Source of the DNA: Chloroflexi bacterium HGW-Chloroflexi-6
GTDB lineage: Bacteria > Chloroflexota > Anaerolineae > Anaerolineales > Villigracilaceae
Reading direction: 5' to 3'
DNA length: 64,000 bases
NCBI GenBank assembly: GCA_002840685.1
Contig: PHBU01000011.1
Span: 248,001-312,000, forward strand
Of the stretch, positions 35,287-43,750 are shown one piece after another. The position numbers were made by a program, and so were the translations under genes. The notes under the pieces are model-generated. The model was not told the DNA's origin. It saw only the letters and a program-made list of their open reading frames with translations, and ran no database searches. Numbering within the stretch: the first letter of the stretch is position 1; each line of letters starts with the position of its first letter.

Positions 35287-35466
35287 TTAGTGCGAGCGGA
35301 TGCGCGCCAGGCGTTCCGCCAGGCGCAGCATGGCGCGACGGACATCTTCAAGCGGGGTCGGTTGGGCTTGCGCCGGCGCGGCAGAAGAAGGGCTGGGCGA
35401 TTCGGCGGAGCGGGTTGCCGAGGGCGCTTCGACATTGGAAGAGACTTCATCAACAATTACCGGCAT
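35287..35466 (-). CDS. Small DUF5908-like eCIS protein
   Basis: A 59-residue frame from an ATG at 35466 to a TAA at 35287, between the tube/LysM gene (1 base away) and the hub gene. It begins MPVIVDEVSSNVE, continues with a Ser/Ala/Pro/Gln linker, and ends in an amphipathic helix (DVRRAMLRLAERLARIR). Short proteins beginning MPxxI-E and annotated DUF5908 occupy exactly this place in many eCIS clusters. An overlapping 65-codon frame on the same strand has an unlike, Arg/Pro-rich composition and is taken as a shadow. Confidence 0.75.
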   Translation of the reverse strand: MPVIVDEVSSNVEAPSATRSAESPSPSSAAPAQAQPTPLEDVRRAMLRLAERLARIRSH

Positions 35467-35467
35467 A

Positions 35468-36211
35468 TCACTTCCTCACTTTCAGGTTGACCATCGTCCC
35501 GGCACTCAACTGACGCGGATTTTCGATGCCATTCGCTTCGGCAATCGACTGCCAGCTCGCGCTGGATTTTGAGTTGCCGACCGCGGCCTGGAGTGAGACC
35601 CCGGCCTTGACCTGCACCAGCGGAGTCGCCCCAATCGAGACGCCAAAACCGGCTCCGAAGGCCCCTGGCGGCGAGGGGTTGGCTGCCAATGCTTTCTGGT
35701 TGCCTTGAAATTCGGAGATGCGCTGCTGCGACATGCCAAGCGAAATACTGGCGCGCAGCGGAACGCCTTCGTCCGAGAAAAATTCGAGGGTTTCTTCGAG
35801 CGAATCCACCAGCCCGTCAAACTGGAACGAGCCCCAGATGAAACGCACCCCTGGCGGAACATAGTGGTCGCCATCCTGCTTGGGGACGATAAAAAAGGCC
35901 ACATCCTTGGTCAGGTCACGCACATCGGCTTTGGCGTTGCCGCTATCGGCGTCCTGCGCGCCAACATCGAACCACAACGTCAACGCCAGTTTGGTTGTGC
36001 CCGCACCGACAAACTGACGGGCAGCGGTGCTGCTCTGGTCGCCGGAACCGCCGGAGCCAGCATTATTCGGCTGCACCACCTGGTTTGCAAAACTGACCTT
36101 GAGCGATTCTGGGTTGAACTGCACAGTAGTTTCCTTGCCGCCCGACTTCTCTTCAAGTTCAGCAGTCAGTTCGATCAGTTTGGCTTTTAGGAGTTTGGTT
36201 GTATTGCTCAT
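35468..36211 (-). CDS. CIS tube/LysM-type protein (Afp7/Pvc7-like)
   Basis: A 247-residue protein. The first two-thirds match the CIS tube family: VQFNPESLKVSFANQV, TTKLALTLWFDV, PPGVRFIWGSFQFDGLVDSLEETLEFFSDEGVPLRASISLGM. The C-terminus ends in a LysM-like fold (WQSIAEANGIENPRQLSAGTMVNL). In Afp/PVC this protein connects the tube to the spike hub (T4 gp53-like role). It sits between tube 2 and the hub gene, as expected. Confidence 0.92.
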   Translation of the reverse strand: MSNTTKLLKAKLIELTAELEEKSGGKETTVQFNPESLKVSFANQVVQPNNAGSGGSGDQSSTAARQFVGAGTTKLALTLWFDVGAQDADSGNAKADVRDLTKDVAFFIVPKQDGDHYVPPGVRFIWGSFQFDGLVDSLEETLEFFSDEGVPLRASISLGMSQQRISEFQGNQKALAANPSPPGAFGAGFGVSIGATPLVQVKAGVSLQAAVGNSKSSASWQSIAEANGIENPRQLSAGTMVNLKVRK

Positions 36212-36217
36212 AAGGGT

Positions 36218-36742
36218 TTACCCAATACCTGCGCTGAAGGAAGCACTCGCACCAAATGAAGCAGAGACGGATAATCCGAAACCGCCTTCATCTTTAAGCG
36301 AAAGCGACTCGTAAGCGATTTGGAGTTCTTCCACCGCCACCGCGCCATCTTTGGCGTTAAGCGCTGGCGCCTTGAGCTTGACCGGCAGGCAACGCTCGAG
36401 CACAAAACGAGCCCGTTCAGTCTGACCATCGGCGGCAAAAATGACAACCTCGGCGCTGGCGCGCAAGTTGGTGTTGCGCTGGACAGCGGTGAACCACTTC
36501 CACAGATCAAAATCATCGCTGGTCATGCCGCGTTTGAGGGTCAATGTGCCGTAATTGGTCGGGCCAGTCAGACGGATCTGCTTGGTGTTGTTACCGCCTT
36601 CGCGGATGGTTTTGATCTCCATGCTCATCTCCAATCCGTCACATTCTGCGAAGGCTGCCTTGCAAATATTGGTGGAAATATCCGGCACGGCGATTTCGAC
36701 CGCGAAGTTGAAATTGGTGAAGGGATAGGTGTTGTCTGCCAT
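36218..36742 (-). CDS. Tail tube protein 2 (gp19-like)
   Basis: A 174-residue inner-tube protein of the phage T4 gp19 / Hcp-like family. Signatures: YPFTNFNFAVEI at the start, AFAECDGLEMSMEIKTIREGGNN, GTLTLKRGMTSDDFDLWKWF, and an EELQIAYESL segment near the end. Tube rings of this fold stack to form the conduit for cargo. It differs from tube 1 by an extra Gly/Ser/Phe-rich tail, and is probably the hub-proximal adaptor ring. GGAGG sits 6 bases before the ATG, at the end of the preceding sheath gene. Confidence 0.92.
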   Translation of the reverse strand: MADNTYPFTNFNFAVEIAVPDISTNICKAAFAECDGLEMSMEIKTIREGGNNTKQIRLTGPTNYGTLTLKRGMTSDDFDLWKWFTAVQRNTNLRASAEVVIFAADGQTERARFVLERCLPVKLKAPALNAKDGAVAVEELQIAYESLSLKDEGGFGLSVSASFGASASFSAGIG

Positions 36743-36743
36743 G

Positions 36744-39710
36744 TTAGCCTCCTTCGGTCACCTGGCTGCGTTCACCGCTCTGCACCAGGCGCACGGTGAT
36801 AAAACGCATTGGCAGCGAAGGCGCAACGCGCAATTCCACTATAAAGCGGCCTTCATCAATATCCTGCGGGGTGACGAGCACGGCCACCTGATAAGAAGTT
36901 TCTGGCGTGGCTCCCGCAAAGGCTCCACGCGCGAACATCTGGTCGAGCAAGGCTGAAAATTCGCGCTGCACCAGCCGCCGGAAGGCATCGCTGTTGGGTT
37001 CAAAGACAAAGGTCGGGCCATATTTCGTGGCCAAACGACGCAGCAAGCAGATCAGGCGGCGCACGTTGATCAGTGTCCAATCCGGATCGTCGCTCAAGGT
37101 GCTGGCGCTCAAGGTCAGATAGCCCTGAGGCTCATCACGAATAAGATTGATCTTTGATTCCTGGATATCGAGCCAGCGAGCCGATTCCACAAGCGGGAGC
37201 AGCCCCACCACCCCGCGCAGGGGATCGTTGGCCGGGGCGATCCACGCGCCGCGCTCGAAGCTGCGTTTGGCCATCACGCCCAGGGCAAAGCCGTCAGGCG
37301 GAAGCAGGCGCACAGACTCAGTCTGGCCGTCGGTGGCGACCAACCAGGGATGGTAAAGCGCCCCAAAACTGAGGGCGCGCGCCTCGCCATAGCCGATCGC
37401 CGTGACAAAGACATCCTTTTTGAGACCGGGGTTGTCGAGGTCGGGCACTTTGACGGTGATGGCTGCCGAAAGAGGCGAGCGCAGGTTGAGGGCGTGGGCA
37501 ATGGCGGCCTCAGCGCGGTAATGCAAAGGCTCGGAGAGGGCCGCGAACAGGTCGCCGCGCACCGCCGACAGGCGCAACAAATCGCGCTGGACCGCCAGCA
37601 AAGCATTGGGGTTGTAATCGATTTCAGCATTGAGCGCCCAGCGGGTGCCCGGCGCAATCCGGATGCCGACCCCATTCGAGTAGTCGCTGGTTTCAACCAG
37701 GCCATCCGAAGCTGCAACCGCTTCAGCGCGCACCCTGAAGTAATAATCTCCCGCGCCATAGCCGTAGACCATGTACGAAGTGTCTGGTCCGCGGTAGATC
37801 TCGCGCGCTGCGCTGAAATCGGCGAAAGCCGATTCTTCGAGGATATAGACATCCACATCGGGCACGGTTGTCCAATTCAAGGCAAAAGTGCCGGTCGCGT
37901 CTGGCGAGTCAGCAGTCAGCACAGGCGCAGGGATGATGCGCAGGCCGCAGCGCAGGAATTCGCCCCATTCCGGCTGGCTGGTGCGCGGCAGCGCTATAGG
38001 CGAGGGGCTGCACGGCAGGAAGCGCCACCAAACCGGACGCTCCGGTGGCAGCGAGGGTTCAGGGTCGGGAATGGCATCCTGCAAGGTTTTAAACCAGCCG
38101 CGATGGATGGCATCGGGCACAGCCACCAGGGTCGCTTCTTCAACACTCAAAACAGCATGAATGCCGCGCAAGCGGCGCGGCGTGGCGCGCATATAGCGGA
38201 TGTCATCGGCCAGCCCTTGCAGTGCGCCGCTTAACACATCGGCCAGCTCCGGGTCGAGGAAGAGGGACGCATCGAACGCGGACAATCCATCGCGGGTTAG
38301 AGCGTCGCCGGAGGGTTCATCGGGGTTGGCAAATGAATCGGGTACGGCGGGCAGCAGCAAGGGTAGAAAGAGCGCGCCGGATTCCGTCCCGGCCAGGGGA
38401 AAGCGCGGCGAACGCGCATCCCGCCACAGCCCGGCATACGGCCCATCCGCGATCACGGAAGAACTGGCCAGGTAATCGGGGTTGGCCAGCAGATCCTGAA
38501 AAGAGGCGTCGCCGGTGGTAATGCTGGCACTGGTGGTGTGGAGGGCTTCATCACCAGGCAGGGCCGCCCAATAACGCGGCTGGCCGGGAGCAAAACCAAG
38601 TTCGGCCAGGCGGGAAGGGGCGCGATCGGCTGTGCGCGACCACAGTTCAAAGGTCAGTTTTTCGACATACGGCGTGGAGTCGCCAAAACCGGCGGTATCG
38701 GGCGCAGAAGGTATCTGCCAGACGCCCTGCCCGCTGAAGCGGGTCGATTCGCCTGCACCGGGGACGTCGGGCTGGGTGTCGCTGGCAGTCTGCCCGGTGA
38801 TGCGCAGCCACAGGACTGAGTCGTCGCTGAACGTGGCGCGCACAAGCGCATCGGTATCGCTGGCAGCACGCTGGGAAGAGTCTAGCAAACCGACATAATC
38901 AAAAATAACCGGGGTTTCATCATCGGCGGGCCAGGAATCGGCGGGCAGGCTGACCGGCAGGTCGGGAAGCGGGCCGGCGTGGGTAAAGGTTGTGATCTTG
39001 GCGTCGCTGACCGCCGGAACCTGGGCTGTAGCCGGGCGAAACCAGTGGAGTGCTTCCGCATGGGCGCGCACACGGCGGGCCTGGCTGAGGTCGGGCGCGA
39101 GATCTTCGGGCAAAATATCCAGCGAACTGACCGCAAAAAGCGCAAACCAGCCATCAGCGGCGAAATCGAGACGCAGCAGATCACCGGCAACAACTGCGCC
39201 TGGTTTATCCAGGGCGAGGTCGATGGTTCTGGCAGTCAGGTCGCTGGCCAGCATGCTCAGCGGCAGGCTCGAGAGCGCAGCCCCAACCTGCAGGGCGTCG
39301 CCCCAACTACCGGGCGAGCGGGCGGCGGCAAAAGCGGGTTGGATTTGCAGGCCGTTAAAACGCGCCAAACCGGGGATCGGGAAAAAGGCTGTATGCGCGG
39401 TCAGATCGTCAGCCACGCGCACCACCCAGCAGCGCCGGCCGCCGTTGCGGAAAAAATCTCGCACAGCCGGGGCGAGACAGGCAAAGACCGTTTCGCCGCG
39501 CGCCGAATCCCAGGCCAGGGGCAGATCGCCGCCAAAGATGGCTTCAAAGGCGGCAGAGTCCTCGACCGGCACCGGGACGTGCAGCGGTCCGCTGACGGCA
39601 AAGCCCACGAACAGGGCAATGTCCATGCGCGGCAGCACACCGGGGCGGCGCGGACGCACCGTTTCAAATTGGATTCCGGGCAGGCGGGCGGTTACAGGGT
39701 TTCGCAGCAT
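36744..39710 (-). CDS. Giant second sheath protein with fibronectin-III-like insertion
   Basis: A 988-residue sheath paralogue, ~370 residues longer than sheath 1. The N-terminus has a sheath-like start (LPRMDIALFVGFAVSGPL, AVRDFFRNGGRRCWVVRV) and the C-terminus the sheath core (LSASTLSDDPDWTLINVRRLICLLRRL, TFVFEPNSDAFRRLVQREFSALLDQMF). Between them sits a long insertion; residues ~595-685 look like a fibronectin type III domain (FALNWTTVPDVDVYILEES, DTSYMVYGYGAGDYYFRVRAE). It may form the baseplate-proximal or outward-decorated sheath ring. The two flanking parts are clearly sheath; the insert domain call is by pattern. Confidence 0.88.
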   Translation of the reverse strand: MLRNPVTARLPGIQFETVRPRRPGVLPRMDIALFVGFAVSGPLHVPVPVEDSAAFEAIFGGDLPLAWDSARGETVFACLAPAVRDFFRNGGRRCWVVRVADDLTAHTAFFPIPGLARFNGLQIQPAFAAARSPGSWGDALQVGAALSSLPLSMLASDLTARTIDLALDKPGAVVAGDLLRLDFAADGWFALFAVSSLDILPEDLAPDLSQARRVRAHAEALHWFRPATAQVPAVSDAKITTFTHAGPLPDLPVSLPADSWPADDETPVIFDYVGLLDSSQRAASDTDALVRATFSDDSVLWLRITGQTASDTQPDVPGAGESTRFSGQGVWQIPSAPDTAGFGDSTPYVEKLTFELWSRTADRAPSRLAELGFAPGQPRYWAALPGDEALHTTSASITTGDASFQDLLANPDYLASSSVIADGPYAGLWRDARSPRFPLAGTESGALFLPLLLPAVPDSFANPDEPSGDALTRDGLSAFDASLFLDPELADVLSGALQGLADDIRYMRATPRRLRGIHAVLSVEEATLVAVPDAIHRGWFKTLQDAIPDPEPSLPPERPVWWRFLPCSPSPIALPRTSQPEWGEFLRCGLRIIPAPVLTADSPDATGTFALNWTTVPDVDVYILEESAFADFSAAREIYRGPDTSYMVYGYGAGDYYFRVRAEAVAASDGLVETSDYSNGVGIRIAPGTRWALNAEIDYNPNALLAVQRDLLRLSAVRGDLFAALSEPLHYRAEAAIAHALNLRSPLSAAITVKVPDLDNPGLKKDVFVTAIGYGEARALSFGALYHPWLVATDGQTESVRLLPPDGFALGVMAKRSFERGAWIAPANDPLRGVVGLLPLVESARWLDIQESKINLIRDEPQGYLTLSASTLSDDPDWTLINVRRLICLLRRLATKYGPTFVFEPNSDAFRRLVQREFSALLDQMFARGAFAGATPETSYQVAVLVTPQDIDEGRFIVELRVAPSLPMRFITVRLVQSGERSQVTEGG

Positions 39711-39745
39711 GGCACAACCAGTTTTCTCGCAACCTTAATAGGGAG

Positions 39746-40198
39746 CTATTCCATTTCCAGGCGTTCGTAGGCCAGCACCAGTTCTTCCATGGCCACATCG
39801 GTGCCCTTGGCGTTGAGCGGGCCGCTGGTGTGTTTGATGATGCGGGCGCGCAACAGCTTCCAAGTCTGGACAACTGCCGTGTGATCTTCGTTTTGCAACT
39901 GGACCACGACATTTCGCAGGGCATTCTGGTTGCCGTTGCGAATGTCATCCAGCCACGTATACAAATCGAGCGAACCAATCACACCGCGTTTGAGGGTCAC
40001 ATCGGTCGATTTGTTGAGACCAGTGATCTTCATAACACTGTTCTCTTTGGAATTGCCGGTGCGGTACTCGGACACGGTCACTTCCATACCGATCCCGGAA
40101 ACTTCCTGGAACCCGGCCTGGGGACCTTCCGTATTGCCGGTGCCGAGGTCCACCAGGAAATTGAACTGAACATAAGGGCGTTCACGCATGACAGCCAT
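39746..40198 (-). CDS. Tail tube protein 1 (gp19-like)
   Basis: A 150-residue major inner-tube protein. It begins RERPYVQFNFLVDLG and carries FQEVSGIGMEVTVSEYRTGN, STDVTLKRGVIGSLDLYTWLDDIRNG, and MEELVLAYERLEME at the C-terminus, all standard in eCIS tubes (Afp1/Pvc1 class). GGAGA is located 7 bases before the ATG. Located directly after sheath 1, as in other eCIS operons. Confidence 0.95.
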   Translation of the reverse strand: MAVMRERPYVQFNFLVDLGTGNTEGPQAGFQEVSGIGMEVTVSEYRTGNSKENSVMKITGLNKSTDVTLKRGVIGSLDLYTWLDDIRNGNQNALRNVVVQLQNEDHTAVVQTWKLLRARIIKHTSGPLNAKGTDVAMEELVLAYERLEME

Positions 40199-40208
40199 TG
40201 TTTATCTC

Positions 40209-42056
40209 CTATACTTTGTGGTCGGCCGTCCATTGACCGATCTTGAAAATGACGAATTCAGCCGGGCGTAGCGGAGCAATGCCAATCAGGCAGACCAGGC
40301 GTCCGTTGTCGAGGTCGTTCTGGGTCATGGTCGAACGATCGCAGCGCACGAAGAAGGCTTTCTCAGGTTTTTCGCCGAGCAGCGAGCCTTTCTGCCATTC
40401 ATTGAGCAGGAAATCGTAAATGGTACGGCGCACGTTGGCCCATAACTGGTCGCCATTCGGCTCGAAAACAGCCCATTGCGTGCCAATATCGATCGAACGC
40501 TCAACATAGGCAAAATAACGCCGCAGGTTAACGTACTTCCACTCAGGATCAGAAGAAATGGTGCGCGCACCCCACAAGCGGTTGCCGCGTCCTTCAAAGT
40601 AGCGGAAGCAGTTGATGCCTTCGGGGTTGAGCACATCCTGTTGGCTCTTGTTGACGTTGTTCTCAAAACCAAGCGCCAGGTTGGCAACTTCGTTTGCCGG
40701 GGCCTTGTGTACGCCGCGCTCGATGTCATTGCGGGCATAGATCCCGCTGACAAAACCGCTCGGCGGGAGGAAAATCTCTTTACGGGTGATCGGGTCGAGG
40801 ATGCGCACCCAGGGATAGTACAGGGCTGCGTATTTCGAGTCGAACTGTGCGCGCATGGCGCGCACCTGCGAGATGCTCTGGGCGTTACCGCTATCCAGCA
40901 CGGCGATGCGGTAGCGCATCCGTGAGGCGTGCGAGATAAGCAAGTTGGCAATGCTGACAGCATTGGTTTTATAACTGCCTTCGTAACCAAAAGTTGAGCC
41001 TGGAGCAGCAACAATCGAAATATCTTCGAGATCTTCGAAGGCTTTCAAGCCAGTCTTAATGGCTGTGGCATCATCGGCAGTACCTTCGTATTCTGTGGCG
41101 CCCGGGCGATCGCCATCGTTGCCGCCGGCAAGCAGCGTGTCAGCCGAATCGAAAGATAGGGTTACGTTGAGCGGAATATCCGTATTGGATTGGACCGTGG
41201 CCTCGGGGATGAGCGCCTTGACAACTTTATAGCCGTCATCGAGCGTGCTGCCGACAGCCAAAACGATTGGCAGGGTGCGCGCCAGGCCGCTATTGGCCGG
41301 GGTGGCTGAAAAGTAAGCATCCAGCGAATCTGGTTCGCCCCCGCGGGTATGCCCGGCGACAGGCGCCAGACCGGCAAAAACCTGCTGGCTGCCATCGAGG
41401 CCGGTGACTGTCACCGTCAGCGTAACCAGGCGAACTTCATCGGTGCCCGGCACCAGGGCCACAGCAGCCCCACCAAACACTTTGGCGGAGAATTTCTGGG
41501 TCGCATCGTTATATTCCAGGAAATGCAGTTTTCCCTTGTTTGCTTTGCCAACCCAGACCATGTCCAGATGTGTGCCGCCGTTAAAAATGGGATCGGTGTT
41601 GGTCCCGGTCAGGATGTTCTGCCCGATATTGAGCGTGAACATAACGCGCACATTCCCCCCGGAGCCGGGGAAACGCGCTGTGATCGTCACTTTTGTATTA
41701 TCCGCGCCTGCGCCCGTGGGCAATTTGGTGCTGGCTTTGCCAAGGGCGGTATCGCCAGCTTTTGCTTTGAAGACACGCGAGATATACAGACGCTTGCCGC
41801 CTTCTTCGAAAAAGCCGCGCACAGCGTGCCACAGGAAGTTATCCTGTTTTCCAACATCGCTGTAGCTGAGCTGCTGGCCGTCGCCATAGACACGTTCGTA
41901 CTCACCCAGACTGGTGACAATATCGGGGAGCATGTCCACCGGGCCAAAGCGCGATGCACCAATAAAACCGGTGGTGGTAGTGCTCACGCCTTCGATGGAT
42001 TTACTTCGAAAAGAAACCTCTTCGACGTAAACACCGGGAGCTAAATATTCAGGCAT
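40209..42056 (-). CDS. Tail sheath protein 1
   Basis: A 615-residue contractile sheath. The N-terminus EYLAPGVYVEEVSFRSKSIEGVSTTTTGFIG and the GFFEEGGKRLYISRVF segment are hallmark sheath motifs; the C-terminal core shows GIYARNDIERGVHKAPANE, RYFAYVERSIDIGTQWAVFEPNGDQLWANVRRTIYDFLLNEW and CDRSTMTQNDLDNGRLVCLIGIAPLRPAEFVIFKI, which form the inter-subunit strands. Contraction drives the tube outward. AGGAGG is 6 bases before the ATG. It is the most canonical gene of the cluster. Confidence 0.97.
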   Translation of the reverse strand: MPEYLAPGVYVEEVSFRSKSIEGVSTTTTGFIGASRFGPVDMLPDIVTSLGEYERVYGDGQQLSYSDVGKQDNFLWHAVRGFFEEGGKRLYISRVFKAKAGDTALGKASTKLPTGAGADNTKVTITARFPGSGGNVRVMFTLNIGQNILTGTNTDPIFNGGTHLDMVWVGKANKGKLHFLEYNDATQKFSAKVFGGAAVALVPGTDEVRLVTLTVTVTGLDGSQQVFAGLAPVAGHTRGGEPDSLDAYFSATPANSGLARTLPIVLAVGSTLDDGYKVVKALIPEATVQSNTDIPLNVTLSFDSADTLLAGGNDGDRPGATEYEGTADDATAIKTGLKAFEDLEDISIVAAPGSTFGYEGSYKTNAVSIANLLISHASRMRYRIAVLDSGNAQSISQVRAMRAQFDSKYAALYYPWVRILDPITRKEIFLPPSGFVSGIYARNDIERGVHKAPANEVANLALGFENNVNKSQQDVLNPEGINCFRYFEGRGNRLWGARTISSDPEWKYVNLRRYFAYVERSIDIGTQWAVFEPNGDQLWANVRRTIYDFLLNEWQKGSLLGEKPEKAFFVRCDRSTMTQNDLDNGRLVCLIGIAPLRPAEFVIFKIGQWTADHKV

Positions 42057-42071
42057 TTCGACCTCCTATGG

Positions 42072-42923
42072 TTATGCAAGGAAAAGTTCCGACTGGTTTT
42101 TAGTTTTTACAACCAACTCCTGACCGAAGGTGAGATCCAGGGTCTGGAGAGGCTTATCGGGCGAGAGTTCGCGCAAGGGGTCGGCTTCGGGCTGGCTGAC
42201 GACCTCACACAGGTCGGGCGCATCGCCGGCGGGCGGGCTGAGCGCCGAATAAACTTTCAGGTCAACCGGCCAGGTTTGTTCGGTGAGCGGCGGACGGTTG
42301 TCCATCGGGTTGTTCAAAACAATTTTTGGATAGGGGAAGAAAAGCGCGACTTGTCCATTGCTGTCTGTCATTCCGCGCGCCAGGATAATATTTTTGCTAT
42401 AAGCTTCGACCATTGCCCAGCGCGCCGGAGCGCCCGACCCTTGCACGATTCCCGCGCGCAAGACGGCCATTCCACCCGGAGGGTTGCGTCCCGGCGCCGA
42501 AAAAAGCGGAACAATGCCATCCGGCTGGTTGGGTAGTTCAGGCGTGGGTGTGCCGCCGGCGCAAGCAAAGTCCAGAATGCGGTGAACGGGGGCCTTGAGA
42601 TTCAGGCTGAAAGGCAGGAAGCGCAATAAGGCATCTGTGACTGTCACAATAAAATCTTTTTGAGCCGGGGGCGTGTTCCAATAGGCATCGTCGCCTGCGC
42701 CAAATTCCGCTTCACGCAGGCCAGGCAACGCATGAAAAACGAAAACGCCCGATCGATTCGAAAAAGCGATCGCCGGTTTGCCCAAATACACACCTGATGT
42801 CAACTTCGGCACAGCCTGCACCGCCAAACCATCGCTGATGAAAGTGTTCGTGAGCGCATCCCAAAAGCGCAGTCCAAGCGGAGCGACGCGCGTCAGGTGT
42901 TCCAGAATGACCGGTGTTGCCAT
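42072..42923 (-). CDS. Conserved eCIS-operon protein with beta-sandwich repeats
   Basis: A 283-residue protein between the DUF4255 gene (start overlaps its stop, TGATG) and sheath 1. It contains two sandwich-like parts: residues ~20-110 (LRFWDALTNTFISDGLAVQ, YLGKPAIAFSNRSGVFVFHALPGL) and ~150-230 (GGMAVLRAGIVQGSGAPARWAMVEAY, RGMTDSNGQVALFFPYP), the latter like carboxypeptidase-regulatory domains. Function is unknown. Placement beside the cap protein and sheath suggests a structural collar or accessory role, inferred from neighbours only. Confidence 0.72.
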   Translation of the reverse strand: MATPVILEHLTRVAPLGLRFWDALTNTFISDGLAVQAVPKLTSGVYLGKPAIAFSNRSGVFVFHALPGLREAEFGAGDDAYWNTPPAQKDFIVTVTDALLRFLPFSLNLKAPVHRILDFACAGGTPTPELPNQPDGIVPLFSAPGRNPPGGMAVLRAGIVQGSGAPARWAMVEAYSKNIILARGMTDSNGQVALFFPYPKIVLNNPMDNRPPLTEQTWPVDLKVYSALSPPAGDAPDLCEVVSQPEADPLRELSPDKPLQTLDLTFGQELVVKTKNQSELFLA

Positions 42924-43519
42924 CAGGGCATCTCCTGAAATGGAAAGTCGCGGGTTTGAGCCGGTTCGTAGGTTTTCATTACGGTTTGTGAATTGATCTT
43001 GATCAGGCGCGCAGCATAGGTGACCGAAGGCAAGACTTTGACCTGCTTGAGGTTCTCCCAAAGGATGGCCATGTCAGACAAACTGAGCGGGTCGCATTGC
43101 AGTTCAACCGATTCGTCCTGGTCAAAAATCGCACCATTCTGTTCCAATTCATTTAACAAGGCCGCCGGCAGGATGGGTGTATCTTCCAACACGCGCATCA
43201 GCCAGCCCAACAGGCGGTATTGCTTTTCGGAGCTGGCCGCAAAAGGCGTTACCAGAAAATGAAGATCGAGTGGCAGCGGCGGACGGGTGCGGGTTCCATC
43301 CAACTCTGTCCGCGGAGGCAAGTTTCGGCGGCTGGTATTGACTGTCACACGGTAAAGATAGATCGTTGCACCTTCAGGAGAAGGCAGCTGGTTTGTATCG
43401 CCAAAATCTGCCGCCTGAAAAAGCTTAAACTTGGCCTGAGGAAACTCCGTTTTGGAAGCATCCTTAAGCAAGTTAACCAGGGCTGTTCCCACCGCAGCGA
43501 TCGCAGAATAAGTTGCCAT
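42923..43519 (-). CDS. DUF4255 cap protein (Afp16/Pvc16 N-terminal-like)
   Basis: A 198-residue protein of the DUF4255 / Pvc16 N-terminal family, which caps or terminates tube and sheath growth in eCIS. Signatures: IAAVGTALVNLLKD at the start, EGATIYLYRVTVNTSRRNLPPR, PPLPLDLHFLVTPFAASSEKQYRLLGWLMRVLEDTPIL, and LWENLKQVKVLPSVTYAARL near the end. It is the second gene of the operon; the downstream start overlaps its stop. Confidence 0.93.
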   Translation of the reverse strand: MATYSAIAAVGTALVNLLKDASKTEFPQAKFKLFQAADFGDTNQLPSPEGATIYLYRVTVNTSRRNLPPRTELDGTRTRPPLPLDLHFLVTPFAASSEKQYRLLGWLMRVLEDTPILPAALLNELEQNGAIFDQDESVELQCDPLSLSDMAILWENLKQVKVLPSVTYAARLIKINSQTVMKTYEPAQTRDFPFQEMP

Positions 43520-43522
43520 TGG

Positions 43523-43729
43523 TTATTGTTCCATATTCCGCATTCCAGGAAGATTCAAATCCATCGATTGCTTCATGAAGGCGACCATTTCTTCAAAGGT
43601 TTGGAAGTAGGTTTGTTCACCGCTAACCACATGTTGAACCATGCCGCGCCATGCCGTTTGTTCATCGGCATTCTCACGCGGCTCCACCCAGATGCGCACG
43701 ATAAAAGAGTGTCTGATGTTTTTGAGCAT
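43523..43729 (-). CDS. Small conserved protein, first gene of the eCIS operon
   Basis: A 68-residue protein 3 bases before the DUF4255 gene. It reads SFIVRIWVEPRENADEQTAWRG, then MVQHVVSGEQTYFQTFEEMVAFMKQSM. I recognise this as a pattern of short proteins (RIW-E...WRG-I-HV-SGE-YF-...FI) found in several Chloroflexota and cyanobacterial genomes, function unknown. Close packing with the next gene and placement right behind the repeat-bearing promoter make it the likely first translated product. Its role is unknown. Confidence 0.7.
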   Translation of the reverse strand: MLKNIRHSFIVRIWVEPRENADEQTAWRGMVQHVVSGEQTYFQTFEEMVAFMKQSMDLNLPGMRNMEQ

Positions 43730-43750
43730 GCCGTTTCAAAGGCGGGCAAG

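Noticed and set aside
35259..35456. A 65-codon frame overlapping the DUF5908-like gene
   Set aside because: Arg/Pro-rich, overlaps the hub gene start, and loses to the in-phase MPVIVDEV frame that abuts both neighbours.
13261..43729. A prophage or a type VI secretion system
   Set aside because: No head, portal, terminase, integrase or lysis genes are present, and no TssM/TssL-type membrane complex. The DUF4255, AAA+ and DUF4157 members fit eCIS instead.
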